Shown in pieces: positions 24,213-32,228 of a DNA stretch of 64,000 bases. Source of the DNA: an uncultured Roseateles sp. GTDB taxonomy: Bacteria > Pseudomonadota > Gammaproteobacteria > Burkholderiales > Burkholderiaceae. The first letter of the stretch is position 1; every line of letters starts with the position of its first letter. The stretch spans positions 1-64,000 of the forward strand of contig CAMPJJ010000005.1 of the NCBI GenBank assembly GCA_946886855.1, in the 5' to 3' direction. A program made the translations under genes and the position numbers. The notes below the pieces were generated by a model. That model worked only from the letters and a program-made list of their open reading frames with translations, did not search any database and was not told where the DNA came from.

Positions 24213-24923
24213 ATGAACTCGAATCGCCGCCTCGTCGTTCTTGCTGCGGCCACGCTCGGCGTCGGCGCCTCCCTGATGACGCCGCTCCGCGCGCAGGGCC
24301 CGAAGCAGAACCTGCAGGTCGAGATGCGCTGGGTCGAGTCCGAGCTCAGCGGCGCCACGGTCGCCGGCCTCCGCGACGGCAGCACGGTCGTCAGCACGGG
24401 CGGCTCCGTGTCGGCGCGCGGCGGCGTGTCGCTCTCCACCGAGAACCGCGAGCAGCGCCAGCAGCTGTTCCCGCGCCTGCTGGTGCTCAACGGCTCGCAG
24501 GCCTCGTTCACGATGACCGAGTCGACGCCGATCCAATGGGTCGATGTCGCGCTCGACCGTCAGCAAGGCGAGCAGCGCGACCGCGTCGTCGTCGTGCCGC
24601 GCCAGGGTATGGCGGAGCGCGTGCGCGGCATCGTCGTGCGACCCCGATGGCCGGGCGGACGCAGCCCGGTGGACGTCGAAGTCCGGGCTTCGGATCAGGC
24701 GCAGATGCCGCAGGGCGGCGCCTACGGCACGACGCTGCCCGATGGCCAGCAGCGCCCGAGCACCGACGTCCTCAGCACCGTCCAGGCGCCGCTCGGCATC
24801 TGGGTCACGATCGCGCGCACGGGCAGCGTGAGCTCCAGTGCCAGCCGCAACACCTACAGCACGCGGGACGCGGAGGTGCAGAAGCTCCGCGAACTGCAAC
24901 TTCGCGTAGACGTGGCACCTTGA
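24213..24923 (+). CDS. Secreted protein of unknown function
   Basis: A 236-aa protein with a signal peptide (residues 1-28, PLRAQG). The mature start NLQVEMRWVESELSG and later KLRELQLRVDVAP recall secretin-type short beta repeats, where NLxVExRxVE is common, but the pore-forming secretin core is absent. The middle is rich in Gln, Arg and Val and looks like beta strands. No partner genes for a secretion system are nearby. No clean ribosome site is seen before the ATG. I treat it as an unassigned periplasmic or outer-membrane-associated protein. Confidence 0.65.
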   Translation: MNSNRRLVVLAAATLGVGASLMTPLRAQGPKQNLQVEMRWVESELSGATVAGLRDGSTVVSTGGSVSARGGVSLSTENREQRQQLFPRLLVLNGSQASFTMTESTPIQWVDVALDRQQGEQRDRVVVVPRQGMAERVRGIVVRPRWPGGRSPVDVEVRASDQAQMPQGGAYGTTLPDGQQRPSTDVLSTVQAPLGIWVTIARTGSVSSSASRNTYSTRDAEVQKLRELQLRVDVAP

Positions 24924-25056
24924 TCGAAGCGGTGCCACCCGGCGAAGTGGCTCCATAAAGGTTTCTCCGAAGTCGCTGCATCGGTTGAATTGGTATTTGA
25001 CTGGTGTTGTTTTTCGACCTGATCCGCTAAGCTGCGGCGTCCATTGGAGGCCCCGC

Positions 25057-26391
25057 ATGTCCGTTCGCGTTCTGTCCCGCATCCCGACCTCGCTGACCGC
25101 CGCGATCGCCGCGCTCGGCGCGATCGCCGCCTCGGCCGCCATCGCCGCGACCCCGGTCTCCGATGGGAAGGCCGACAAGAACTCGGACGCCCCGGGCTAC
25201 CCGCTGTTCGGCGCGAAGCCGGTCGAGTTCGAGCGCACCGGCGGGAAGATCGTCGGCCTCTACGTGCCCAACTGGGAGCCGGTCGAGCTGATCGAGCGCG
25301 TGCCCCCGCAGAACCTGACCCACGTGCTCTACGCCTTCCTGCGCCTGTGCGGTCCGGGCCAGCTGGAAAAGGACGCCGCCAAGTGCGTCGGCAAGAAGGA
25401 TTTCGAGATCGGCACCGGGCCGATCGACACGCGTTTCAACGATGCATTCCAACGCTACAAGCTGCGCGCCCCGCACCTGAAGATCGTCGCGTCGGTGGGG
25501 GGCTGGGGCGGATCGGATCCGATCTTCCACCTGGTCGGCGATCCGGCGAAGCGCGCGGTGTTCGCGGCCTCGGCGCAGCAGTTCCTGCGCGACCATCCGG
25601 CCTTCGACGGCATCGACATCGACTGGGAGCATCCCGGCAACAACGGCGCGGCCAACGGCGTGCAACTGGGCAGCCCGCAGGACGGCCAGTCCTATGCGGC
25701 GCTGATGGCCGACCTGCGCCAGGCGCTGGATGCGCTGACCGCGGAGACGGGCCGCCCCTACCTGCTGACGACGGCGGTGAACCCGATGGCGTCGATCGTC
25801 GGCAAGATCAACTTCAAGGACGCGTCCAAGCCGCTGGATCTGGTCTTCATGATGACCTACGACTTCTACGGCATGTGGTCGCCGGTGGCGGGGCATCACA
25901 CGACGCTGCGCGCGTCGTCGCCGCAGGCGGACGACAGCCTGGAGCGCGCGGTCCGCAACCTGGAGACGGCGGGCGTGCCACGGTCGAAGCTGGTCGCTGG
26001 GGTCGCGATGTACGGTCGCGGCTTCACCGGCGTGAGCGAGGCCAAGGCCGGCGCCGCGAAGACTGGCGCCTACCCGGGCGCCGAAGGCGCGCAGGGCTAC
26101 CGCGAGATGGCCGGCCGCATCCTTGACGCGAAGGGCAACGGTCGCGCGGGCTACCAGTCCGTCTGGGATCCGGTCACGCAGTCCTGGTCATTGTTCAATC
26201 CGAAGCAGAAGCTCTGGATGGGCTACGACGATCCGCGGGCGGTGCTGGCCAAGGGCCGGTTCGTGCGCGATCAGGGCCTCGCCGGTGTCTTCGCCTGGGA
26301 GCTGAGCCAGGACAACGGCGATCTGCTCAACGCGATGAACCGCGGCGTCGGCAACGTGCCGCTGATGACGCAGAAAGAACCGCACCGGTAA
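25057..26391 (+). CDS. GH18 family chitinase, secreted
   Basis: A 444-aa glycoside hydrolase family 18 enzyme that cuts chitin or chito-oligosaccharides with retention. The signal peptide ends near residue 31 (AAIAA). Barrel motifs are VGLYVPNW, LKIVASVGGWGG, the catalytic FDGIDIDWE with acid/base E191, MMTYDFYGMWSP and the C-terminal GVFAWELSQD. There is no separate chitin-binding module. GGAGG lies before the ATG at 25057. Conserved W and Y residues support a working active site. It stands alone in its transcript and the gene before it is not obviously linked. Confidence 0.92.
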   Translation: MSVRVLSRIPTSLTAAIAALGAIAASAAIAATPVSDGKADKNSDAPGYPLFGAKPVEFERTGGKIVGLYVPNWEPVELIERVPPQNLTHVLYAFLRLCGPGQLEKDAAKCVGKKDFEIGTGPIDTRFNDAFQRYKLRAPHLKIVASVGGWGGSDPIFHLVGDPAKRAVFAASAQQFLRDHPAFDGIDIDWEHPGNNGAANGVQLGSPQDGQSYAALMADLRQALDALTAETGRPYLLTTAVNPMASIVGKINFKDASKPLDLVFMMTYDFYGMWSPVAGHHTTLRASSPQADDSLERAVRNLETAGVPRSKLVAGVAMYGRGFTGVSEAKAGAAKTGAYPGAEGAQGYREMAGRILDAKGNGRAGYQSVWDPVTQSWSLFNPKQKLWMGYDDPRAVLAKGRFVRDQGLAGVFAWELSQDNGDLLNAMNRGVGNVPLMTQKEPHR

Positions 26392-26427
26392 CTCGCACGT
26401 CGTCCCTCCGGGCCTACGATCGCAGCC

Positions 26428-26895
26428 ATGACTGCTCCCACCGCTTCCGTTTCCCAGCCCGACACGGCCACCGGCGTCGCGACGACGGCCGCTGCGCCCG
26501 CGCGCCTGCGCATCGCCCTGATCGCCCACGACGGCAAGAAGGACGAGATGGTGATGCTCGCCACCGAGTTCGCCGGTTTCCTCGGCGGCTGCGACCTCGT
26601 GGCGACCGGCACGACCGGCTCGCGGCTGACGGCGGAGGTCGGCCTGACGGTCGAGCGCATGCTGTCCGGCCCGCATGGCGGCGACCTGCAGATCGGCGCG
26701 CGGCTGGCGGTCGGGCTGGTGGACGCGGTCGTGTTCCTGCGTGACCCGATGACGCCACAGCCGCATGAACCCGACATCAACGCGCTGGTCCGCGCCTGCG
26801 ACGTCCACAACGTCGCTTGCGCCACCAACGTCACCAGCAGCCGGCTGATGCTGCGTTCGCTGCAGGTGCTCGGCACGGGCGGCGGCCGGGAGTAG
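26428..26895 (+). CDS. mgsA: Methylglyoxal synthase
   Basis: A 155-aa cytosolic enzyme converting dihydroxyacetone phosphate to methylglyoxal and phosphate, a bypass of lower glycolysis. The N-terminal 30 residues are an Ala/Thr-rich extension; the domain starts at [15 protein letters not shown] (His and Asp of the active site), with the phosphate loop [24 protein letters not shown] and the end motif [16 protein letters not shown], all typical of MgsA. It follows the chitinase by 36 bases and may be cotranscribed. The start could be later than annotated because the extension is not conserved in known members. Confidence 0.92.
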   Translation: MTAPTASVSQPDTATGVATTAAAPARLRIALIAHDGKKDEMVMLATEFAGFLGGCDLVATGTTGSRLTAEVGLTVERMLSGPHGGDLQIGARLAVGLVDAVVFLRDPMTPQPHEPDINALVRACDVHNVACATNVTSSRLMLRSLQVLGTGGGRE

Positions 26896-26955
26896 AGTCG
26901 TCCGTCGACGCCGGAGTCCGACGACGGCCCCGGAGAACGACGGAAGGAGACTCCG

Positions 26956-27633
26956 ATGCAACGCCGTTCCCTGATCGCCACCGCGGCGGCGATGCCCGCG
27001 CTCGCGGCGCTGCCGGCCCGCGCACAGACACGCCCGCAGATGATCGCCGCCGAACAGTACTTCTTCATCTTCCTCGAGACCGGCAAGCCGGTGCCCGACG
27101 ACAAGGCCGCCGTCGCGGCGATGCAGGCCGGGCACCTCGAGAACTTCAAGCGGCTCTTCGCCGACGAGAAGCTCTTCGCGGCCGGGCCGATGCGCGATCC
27201 CCTGAAACAGAAGCGCGGCATCGTCGTGGCCAAGGCGCCCAACCGGCAGATCCTGCTGAGCTACTTCGAGCCCGACCAGTACGTCCGCGAGGGCTACATG
27301 GTCGTCAACGCGCAGCCGGCGACGGTGCACCAGGCGCTGAACCACACCGGCATCGATCCCGACAGCATCGAGGAGAACCGCATCGTGCTGTTCAGCCGCG
27401 CGGAAGAGAAGGACCGGGACGCGGTCCCCATATTCCTCCAGCGAGCGCTCGACGAGGGCGTCATCGGCGCCTGGTACTCGCTGCAGGACGGACCGATCGG
27501 CGAGGTCGTTTTCTCGCGCGGCACCGACGAGACAGCGCTGCGCAAGACCATGGCCGAATACCCGGGGCTCCGGGATCAGCGCGTGACGATGAAAATCTGG
27601 GGGCAGTGGTTGGGGAAGGGCGTGCTGCGGTGA
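26956..27633 (+). CDS. Exported YCII-related domain protein
   Basis: A 225-aa exported protein. The N-terminus (MQRRSLIATAAAMPALAALPARAQ) is a signal peptide with an RR pair. The body contains a YCII-like fold: FFIFLETGKPVPDD, HLENFKRLFADEKLFAAGPMRDP, and a second similar half later (FSRAEEKDRDAVPIFLQRALDEG), so it may be a tandem of two such units. YCII proteins are small ferredoxin-like folds with mostly unknown activities. GGAAGGAGA lies before the ATG. No functional link to neighbours is evident. Confidence 0.72.
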   Translation: MQRRSLIATAAAMPALAALPARAQTRPQMIAAEQYFFIFLETGKPVPDDKAAVAAMQAGHLENFKRLFADEKLFAAGPMRDPLKQKRGIVVAKAPNRQILLSYFEPDQYVREGYMVVNAQPATVHQALNHTGIDPDSIEENRIVLFSRAEEKDRDAVPIFLQRALDEGVIGAWYSLQDGPIGEVVFSRGTDETALRKTMAEYPGLRDQRVTMKIWGQWLGKGVLR

Positions 27634-27650
27634 TTTGAGATTCAAGCAAC

Positions 27651-27668
27651 TGGTCAGCAGATTAACCA
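27651..27668. promoter_or_regulatory. Operator 1 of Xre/nucleotidyltransferase operon
   Basis: TGGTCA-N6-TAACCA, an 18-bp imperfect palindrome. It is nearly the reverse complement of operator 2 (14 bases further on) and overlaps the -35 of the proposed promoter, as expected for autorepression by the Xre protein. Confidence 0.7.
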
Positions 27669-27691
27669 CGAGTTGGTATTTTGGTTAATAT
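27662..27691 (+). promoter_or_regulatory. Promoter of Xre/nucleotidyltransferase operon, near-leaderless
   Basis: TTAACC (27662-27667) and TAATAT (27686-27691) are 18 bases apart. Transcription would begin at about 27698-27701, at or next to the ATG at 27701, so the mRNA would have no ribosome-binding leader. Confidence 0.5.
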
Positions 27692-27699
27692 GTTGACCA
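27682..27699. promoter_or_regulatory. Operator 2 of Xre/nucleotidyltransferase operon
   Basis: TGGTTA-N6-TGACCA overlaps the -10 and ends one base before the start codon. Its half-sites equal those of operator 1 in inverted order. Confidence 0.7.
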
Positions 27700-27700
27700 A

Positions 27701-28396
27701 ATGAGCGCCCATCAAGCCACTGATGTCCTCGATCGCCAGTTGCTGCTTCAGCTGGGTGATCGCCTTCGCCGCCTGCGCAAATCGCAAGGCCTTGGCACCG
27801 TCGACATGGCGGAGCGGGTCGGCGTCACGCGCAACACGCTGCGAGCCGTGGAGGCCGGGGATCCGGCAACCTCCATCGGCACCTACCTGCGGGTGATGTC
27901 GGTGCTCGGGATCGGTGGCGAACTCGCCTTGCTTGCCGGTGACATCCTGCAAACGCCGCCCGCGGATTCGGCCGCCGCAAGATCGCGGCGAGACGCACCG
28001 ATCGTGCGCGTGGAGGTCTCCGCCAGCGGTGCGAAGCATCGTCTCCAGGATTTGCAGAGCATTGCACTCCACCAGGAGGCCGTACGGCTTGCCAAGGCAG
28101 ATCCCGCCTTGGTCCAAAAGGCGGAGGCAACCGTCGAGCGCTGGCTCTCTTCCGGCGACTCCCGCTCGGCAGCGTTGTGGCGTGAATGGCAGGACATCCT
28201 GCGTGACGGCACCTGGCGGAAGGCGCTTGGCGCCACGCGGCGTGCGCAACAGCTTCGACAAACATCTCCTCTGGTCACTATCCTCCCGGAGGTGTCTCGA
28301 CAACGCATCTTGAGGCAGGTGAACCAACTCAGGAAAGGCGTCATCCTTGACTCCGAGGTCGGCACTCCGACGGAAGAGACGGGAGAGACACCATGA
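27701..28396 (+). CDS. Xre-family regulator, putative antitoxin
   Basis: A 231-aa protein with an N-terminal Xre/Cro helix-turn-helix (residues 16-72: LGDRLRRLRKSQGLGTVDMAERVGVTRNTLRAVEAGD) and a separate helical C-terminal domain (from about 120: LHQEAVRLAKADPALVQKAEATVERW...WREWQDIL) like those of regulators paired with nucleotidyltransferases. It overlaps the next gene by ATGA. Two inverted operators cover its promoter, so it probably represses itself. No ribosome site is present and the start appears leaderless. It has lower GC than core genes. Antitoxin function is inferred from pairing. Confidence 0.8.
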   Translation: MSAHQATDVLDRQLLLQLGDRLRRLRKSQGLGTVDMAERVGVTRNTLRAVEAGDPATSIGTYLRVMSVLGIGGELALLAGDILQTPPADSAAARSRRDAPIVRVEVSASGAKHRLQDLQSIALHQEAVRLAKADPALVQKAEATVERWLSSGDSRSAALWREWQDILRDGTWRKALGATRRAQQLRQTSPLVTILPEVSRQRILRQVNQLRKGVILDSEVGTPTEETGETP

Positions 28397-28953
28397 CGCG
28401 GCAGGAACTGGAACACATCATCCGAGCCAGTGGCGATATCACCGATCAGTACGAGTTCGTGATCCTCGGGAGCCAGTCGATTCTCGGCACAACCGCAACG
28501 CCCGAAGACGTCTTCACCGTCTCCATGGAAGCGGACATCTATCCGCTCCAAGCGCCAGAACTTGCAGACATGATCGATGGCGCCATCGGCGAAGGATCGG
28601 CATTCCACGAGACCTACGGCTACGACGCTCAAGGCGTCGGCCCGGACACCGCCGTCCTGCCCAGCGACTGGATGACGCGGGTGCGCCGAGTCCAGAACGG
28701 CAACACGAGGGATCGCGTGGGCTACTGCCTCGGTGTGATCGATCTGTTCCTTGCCAAGGCCGTCGCCGCGCGCGAGAAGGACCGTGAGTTCTGCGTCGCT
28801 CTGCTCGAGCACGGATACGTGACACCGGCGGAGGCGCTCACCCTCACCGCTGACATGCCACTCGATGAGGCCTCGCGCCGGCGACTGCGCGCGACGATTC
28901 GTCGCTGGGCGCAAGCGGCCCGCGCTGGGGGACGCGCTATGCGCGAAGCTTGA
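28393..28953 (+). CDS. DUF6036-like nucleotidyltransferase, putative toxin/effector
   Basis: A 186-aa protein that looks like a minimal nucleotidyltransferase of the AbiEii/DUF6036 type. The GSQSILG motif (near residue 26) and the acidic pair in SMEADIYP fit the fold's Gly-Ser and metal-binding positions. The middle RDRVGYCLGVIDLFLAKAVAAREKDREF is the usual helical follow-on. Translation is coupled to the Xre gene by a 4-base overlap with GGGAGAGAC upstream. Related pairs act as toxin-antitoxin or phage-defence modules by modifying tRNA or nucleotides; whether this one does is untested. Confidence 0.75.
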   Translation: MTRQELEHIIRASGDITDQYEFVILGSQSILGTTATPEDVFTVSMEADIYPLQAPELADMIDGAIGEGSAFHETYGYDAQGVGPDTAVLPSDWMTRVRRVQNGNTRDRVGYCLGVIDLFLAKAVAAREKDREFCVALLEHGYVTPAEALTLTADMPLDEASRRRLRATIRRWAQAARAGGRAMREA

Positions 28954-28985
28954 CGCGGTGCTTCCATGACGCTTCGACTGCGCTC

Positions 28986-30479
28986 TCAGCGGGCCAGCGG
29001 CAACGGATAACTCGCCAGGCTCGCGTGGCCTGACTTCGACACCGCCTGCACGCCGAAGATCAGGTTGTCCTTGGACAGCGGCAGCGTGACCTTGGTGACG
29101 TTGCCGACATCCTTCGCGCCCTCCCAGGCCTGCGATTCGCTGCGGCGCCAGACGATGCGGTATCCCGCCAGCTCGGGATCGACGTTCGCGGTCCACAGCA
29201 GCGTCGTGTCGTTGGTCAGCTCGCGCGCATCGATGCGCGCGCCCTTCACCGGCGACGGCGCCCAGGCCAGCGTCGCCAGTCCCGCGAGGTTCACGCGCGC
29301 GACGTCCGCCACGTAGCCGAAATCGACGAACTCCGGCAGGTCGCCGTAGACGACGCCGTTCTCCGTGCGCAGGTTCTGGTGCTGGTGGCGGAAGTCCTCG
29401 AAGGGCTCGGTGAAACGCACCGCGGCGTAGCCGCGCTCCAGGAAGGGCAGGTGATCGCCGCCACGCAGGTAGCGGTCGCGGCGCTGGATCAGGTCGATGC
29501 GGAAGTCCGGCAGGTAGCGCTCGCCTTCGGTCTTCAGGTGACGGCCGAACTGCTGGGTCGGCAGTTCCTCGCCGCCGCCGGCGACCGCCAGCGGCTGCAG
29601 CTGCACGCGGATCGCCGCGTTGGTCTTGACCTCGTCCTCGTTGGCCGGGCTGTTGGCGTTCGCGTTGACCAGCAGCCGCAGCAGCGGATCGAAGCCGTCG
29701 GCGAACAGGCGCAGCCGCTTCGGATCGTGCTCGCCCTTGTCGCCACGCGAGCTGCCGATGATGTCGTTGGTGATCATGCCTTCGACGTTCAGCCCTTGCG
29801 CACGCGCGCGACGGGCCCAGTCGCGGGCGCCGAGCAGGCCCTGTTCCTCGCCGGGAACGGCCATGAACACGAGCGTCGCGTCGAAGCGCTGCTTGGCCGC
29901 CGCGCAGGCCATCTCCATGACTGCGGCCGTGCCGGAGGCATCGTCGTTGGCGCCGGGCGCCTCGCCCTGAGCGTCCATCACGTCGCCGTTGCGCGAGTCG
30001 TAATGCCCGCTCACGACCAGGATGCGTTCACGCGGTGTGCCCGCCGACGCGCCGGGCAGCGTGGCCACGACGTTCACCAGTTCCGTCGGCGCGGAGAGGC
30101 GGTTGCCCGCCGGCTCGATGAACGCGTCCATCGTGACCTGCAAGCGGCCGCCGGTCTTCGCACTGCAGTCCTTCAGCTGGCGCTCGATCCAGCGCCGTGC
30201 GGCGCCGATGCCGCGCGTGTCGCTCTTCGTGTCCGACGCCGTGTGGCGCGTGCCGAAGGCGGCGAGCTTGCGGATGGTCGACTCGATGCGCTCGGCGGAG
30301 ATGTCCGCGAGCATCGGCGCCACGCGCGGATCCAGCGGCGGCGCCGCGGTCTCCGAGGCGGCGCGCGCCGTCGCCGACGCCGGCCCCGAGGCCGGCGCGG
30401 TCTGTGCGATTGCGGAAGAAGCGATCAGATCCCTGACAGGGGCGGCGGTGGGTAGGAGGCGGCGGCGATGGCAGGTCAT
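28986..30479 (-). CDS. Secreted M28 family zinc aminopeptidase
   Basis: A 497-aa peptidase. After a poor signal-like N-terminus, an M28 domain carries the di-zinc ligands in order: SGHYDSRNGD, GANDDASGT, PGEEQGLLG (catalytic Glu pair), a TNDIIGS aspartate and GGDHLPFLERG. A C-terminal fibronectin-like domain (about 405-497, ELAGYRIVWRRSESQAWEG) ends the protein. The ATG at 30479 lies 14 bases after the stop of the dienelactone hydrolase gene and lacks a ribosome site. The signal peptide hydrophobic core is interrupted by charged residues, so the true start or export route is uncertain. Confidence 0.85.
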   Translation of the reverse strand: MTCHRRRLLPTAAPVRDLIASSAIAQTAPASGPASATARAASETAAPPLDPRVAPMLADISAERIESTIRKLAAFGTRHTASDTKSDTRGIGAARRWIERQLKDCSAKTGGRLQVTMDAFIEPAGNRLSAPTELVNVVATLPGASAGTPRERILVVSGHYDSRNGDVMDAQGEAPGANDDASGTAAVMEMACAAAKQRFDATLVFMAVPGEEQGLLGARDWARRARAQGLNVEGMITNDIIGSSRGDKGEHDPKRLRLFADGFDPLLRLLVNANANSPANEDEVKTNAAIRVQLQPLAVAGGGEELPTQQFGRHLKTEGERYLPDFRIDLIQRRDRYLRGGDHLPFLERGYAAVRFTEPFEDFRHQHQNLRTENGVVYGDLPEFVDFGYVADVARVNLAGLATLAWAPSPVKGARIDARELTNDTTLLWTANVDPELAGYRIVWRRSESQAWEGAKDVGNVTKVTLPLSKDNLIFGVQAVSKSGHASLASYPLPLAR

Positions 30480-30493
30480 GGGGTCAGGCGTTG

Positions 30494-31165
30494 TCAGGCG
30501 AGGTGTTGCTTGAGGAAATCCAGGGTGCGCGACCAGGCCAGCTCGGCGGCGGCCTCGTCGTAGACCTCGGGGCGGGTCTTGTTGGAGAACGCGTGGTCCG
30601 CGACGTAGCGGTGGATGACCGGGTGCTTGCCGCCTGCCTTCATGCGGGCCTCCAGGGCATCGACCTTCTCCGGCGTGCACCAGTCGTCGCGCGTGGCGAA
30701 ATGGCCGAGGAAGGGCGCGTCGATCTTCGCCGGGTCGGCGAATTCGGCCGGCGGGATGCCGTAGTAGCAGACCGCCGCCTGCAGGTCCTGGAGGTGGACG
30801 CCCGCCAGGATGGTCAGCGCGCCGCCCATGCAGTAGCCCATCACGCCGACCTGGCCGCAGCCGAGGTGCTCGCGCAGGTGCGTGAGCGCGCCCTGCAGGT
30901 CCTGCGTCGTGGCGTCGGCGAAGTCCAGGCCGTCCATCATGTGGCTGGCCTCGTCCGCGTCGGCGGCGATGCGGCCGCGATAGAGGTCGGGGGCCAGCGT
31001 CGTGATGCCCGCGGAGGCCAGGCGTTCGGCGATGTCCTTGATGTGGGGTTTGAGCCCCCACCACTCCTGGATGAGGATCATGCCCGGCGCGCCGTCCCCG
31101 GCGCTGGCGAGATAGCCGGCGGTGGTGCCGCCGTCAGGACGTTCGAAGTCGATCATCTGGCCCAT
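30494..31165 (-). CDS. Dienelactone hydrolase family protein
   Basis: A 223-aa alpha/beta hydrolase of the dienelactone hydrolase family. Cys112 in GYCMGG is the nucleophile, Glu34 in IQEWWGL is the conserved activating residue, Asp160/161 and His191 (VADHAF) complete the triad. Family members open lactone rings in chlorocatechol breakdown, but many are general carboxylesterases, and no catabolic genes surround this one. GGGAG is seven bases before the ATG. It is upstream of, and likely cotranscribed with, the M28 peptidase gene. Confidence 0.9.
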   Translation of the reverse strand: MGQMIDFERPDGGTTAGYLASAGDGAPGMILIQEWWGLKPHIKDIAERLASAGITTLAPDLYRGRIAADADEASHMMDGLDFADATTQDLQGALTHLREHLGCGQVGVMGYCMGGALTILAGVHLQDLQAAVCYYGIPPAEFADPAKIDAPFLGHFATRDDWCTPEKVDALEARMKAGGKHPVIHRYVADHAFSNKTRPEVYDEAAAELAWSRTLDFLKQHLA

Positions 31166-31277
31166 GTGGAACTCCCAGTGCCGAAAGAGGAAGAAACGAA
31201 GGATGAGGAAGAATCGGCTCCCTCGACGCACATCACCGGCGGCCCCTGCGGGCGGTCGCATCCTGAGGGAGGAACCC

Positions 31278-32228
31278 GTGAGTCTGCACGAGCAGTTGTA
31301 CCAATGGACGGCCCGGCAAGGCCTGGATGCGACCAGCGCACGGCGCTTGCGCCAGCTCAGCGGTGTCGATGATCCGCCGGGCGATCCGTGGACGCCGCTG
31401 CGCCGCGGCGCGGGCACGCTGGCGGCAGGGTTGATCGGATTCGGCCTGATCCTGTGGGTCGCGGCGAACTGGGACGACTTCGGGCGGATCGTGCGCTTCG
31501 GGCTGCTGCAGGCGGTGCTCGCCGTCAGCCTGATCGCGGCGGCGACGCTGCGACCGTGGCGCGCGCCGCTGGCCCTGGTGGCCTTCCTGACGCTGGGCGG
31601 CCTGCTGGCCTTCTTCGGCCAGACCTACCAGACGGGCGCGGATCCCTGGCAGCTCTTCGCCCTCTGGGCCGCGCTCGGACTGCCGATCGCCTGGGCCGCC
31701 CGATCGGACCTGGCGTGGACGCCGTGGGCCCTGGTGGTCGCGACCGGCATCGGGTTGTGGATGGAAACCTTCGGCGGCCATTCGTGGCGCTTCGACGCCG
31801 CCACGGTGCCGGTGCATGCGATCGGCTTCGTCGCGTACGGCGGGCTGTGCGCCGGACTCGCGCTGCGGCCGGCGGCCACGTCGCAGCCTTGGGCGTGGCG
31901 GCTGGCGGTGCTGGCGTCGGTGATCGCGATCTCCGGCACGGCGCTGGGCGGTCTGTTCGCGCGGCAGGTGGCGCCGCAGTACTTCCTCGGCCTCGGGGTG
32001 CTGGGCATCGGGCTGGCGCTCGCGTGGCATCGTGCCGAAGTCTTCGCGCTGAGCGCGCTCGCACTGGCGGTCGACACCTTGCTGGTGGCAGGTCTTGCGC
32101 GGTGGATCGTCGACGAGAAGTGGGACGTCGGCGGGTACTTCCTGATCGGCGTGGCTGCGTGCGCGCTGCTGGCCGTCAGCGTCAGCCTGATCATGCGGCG
32201 CCTGCGGGTCGCGGAGGCGCGGGCATGA
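31278..32228 (+). CDS. DUF2157 family membrane protein
   Basis: A 316-aa integral membrane protein with an N-terminal cytoplasmic helix pair (SLHEQLYQWTARQGLDATSARRLRQLSG) followed by about nine membrane helices; FGQTYQTGADPWQLFALWAALGLP is characteristic of DUF2157. The GTG at 31278 is chosen because GGGAGGA lies at ideal distance; upstream ATGs give a basic lead that reads as non-coding. It overlaps the next gene by ATGA. The function of the family is unknown. Confidence 0.85.
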   Translation: MSLHEQLYQWTARQGLDATSARRLRQLSGVDDPPGDPWTPLRRGAGTLAAGLIGFGLILWVAANWDDFGRIVRFGLLQAVLAVSLIAAATLRPWRAPLALVAFLTLGGLLAFFGQTYQTGADPWQLFALWAALGLPIAWAARSDLAWTPWALVVATGIGLWMETFGGHSWRFDAATVPVHAIGFVAYGGLCAGLALRPAATSQPWAWRLAVLASVIAISGTALGGLFARQVAPQYFLGLGVLGIGLALAWHRAEVFALSALALAVDTLLVAGLARWIVDEKWDVGGYFLIGVAACALLAVSVSLIMRRLRVAEARA

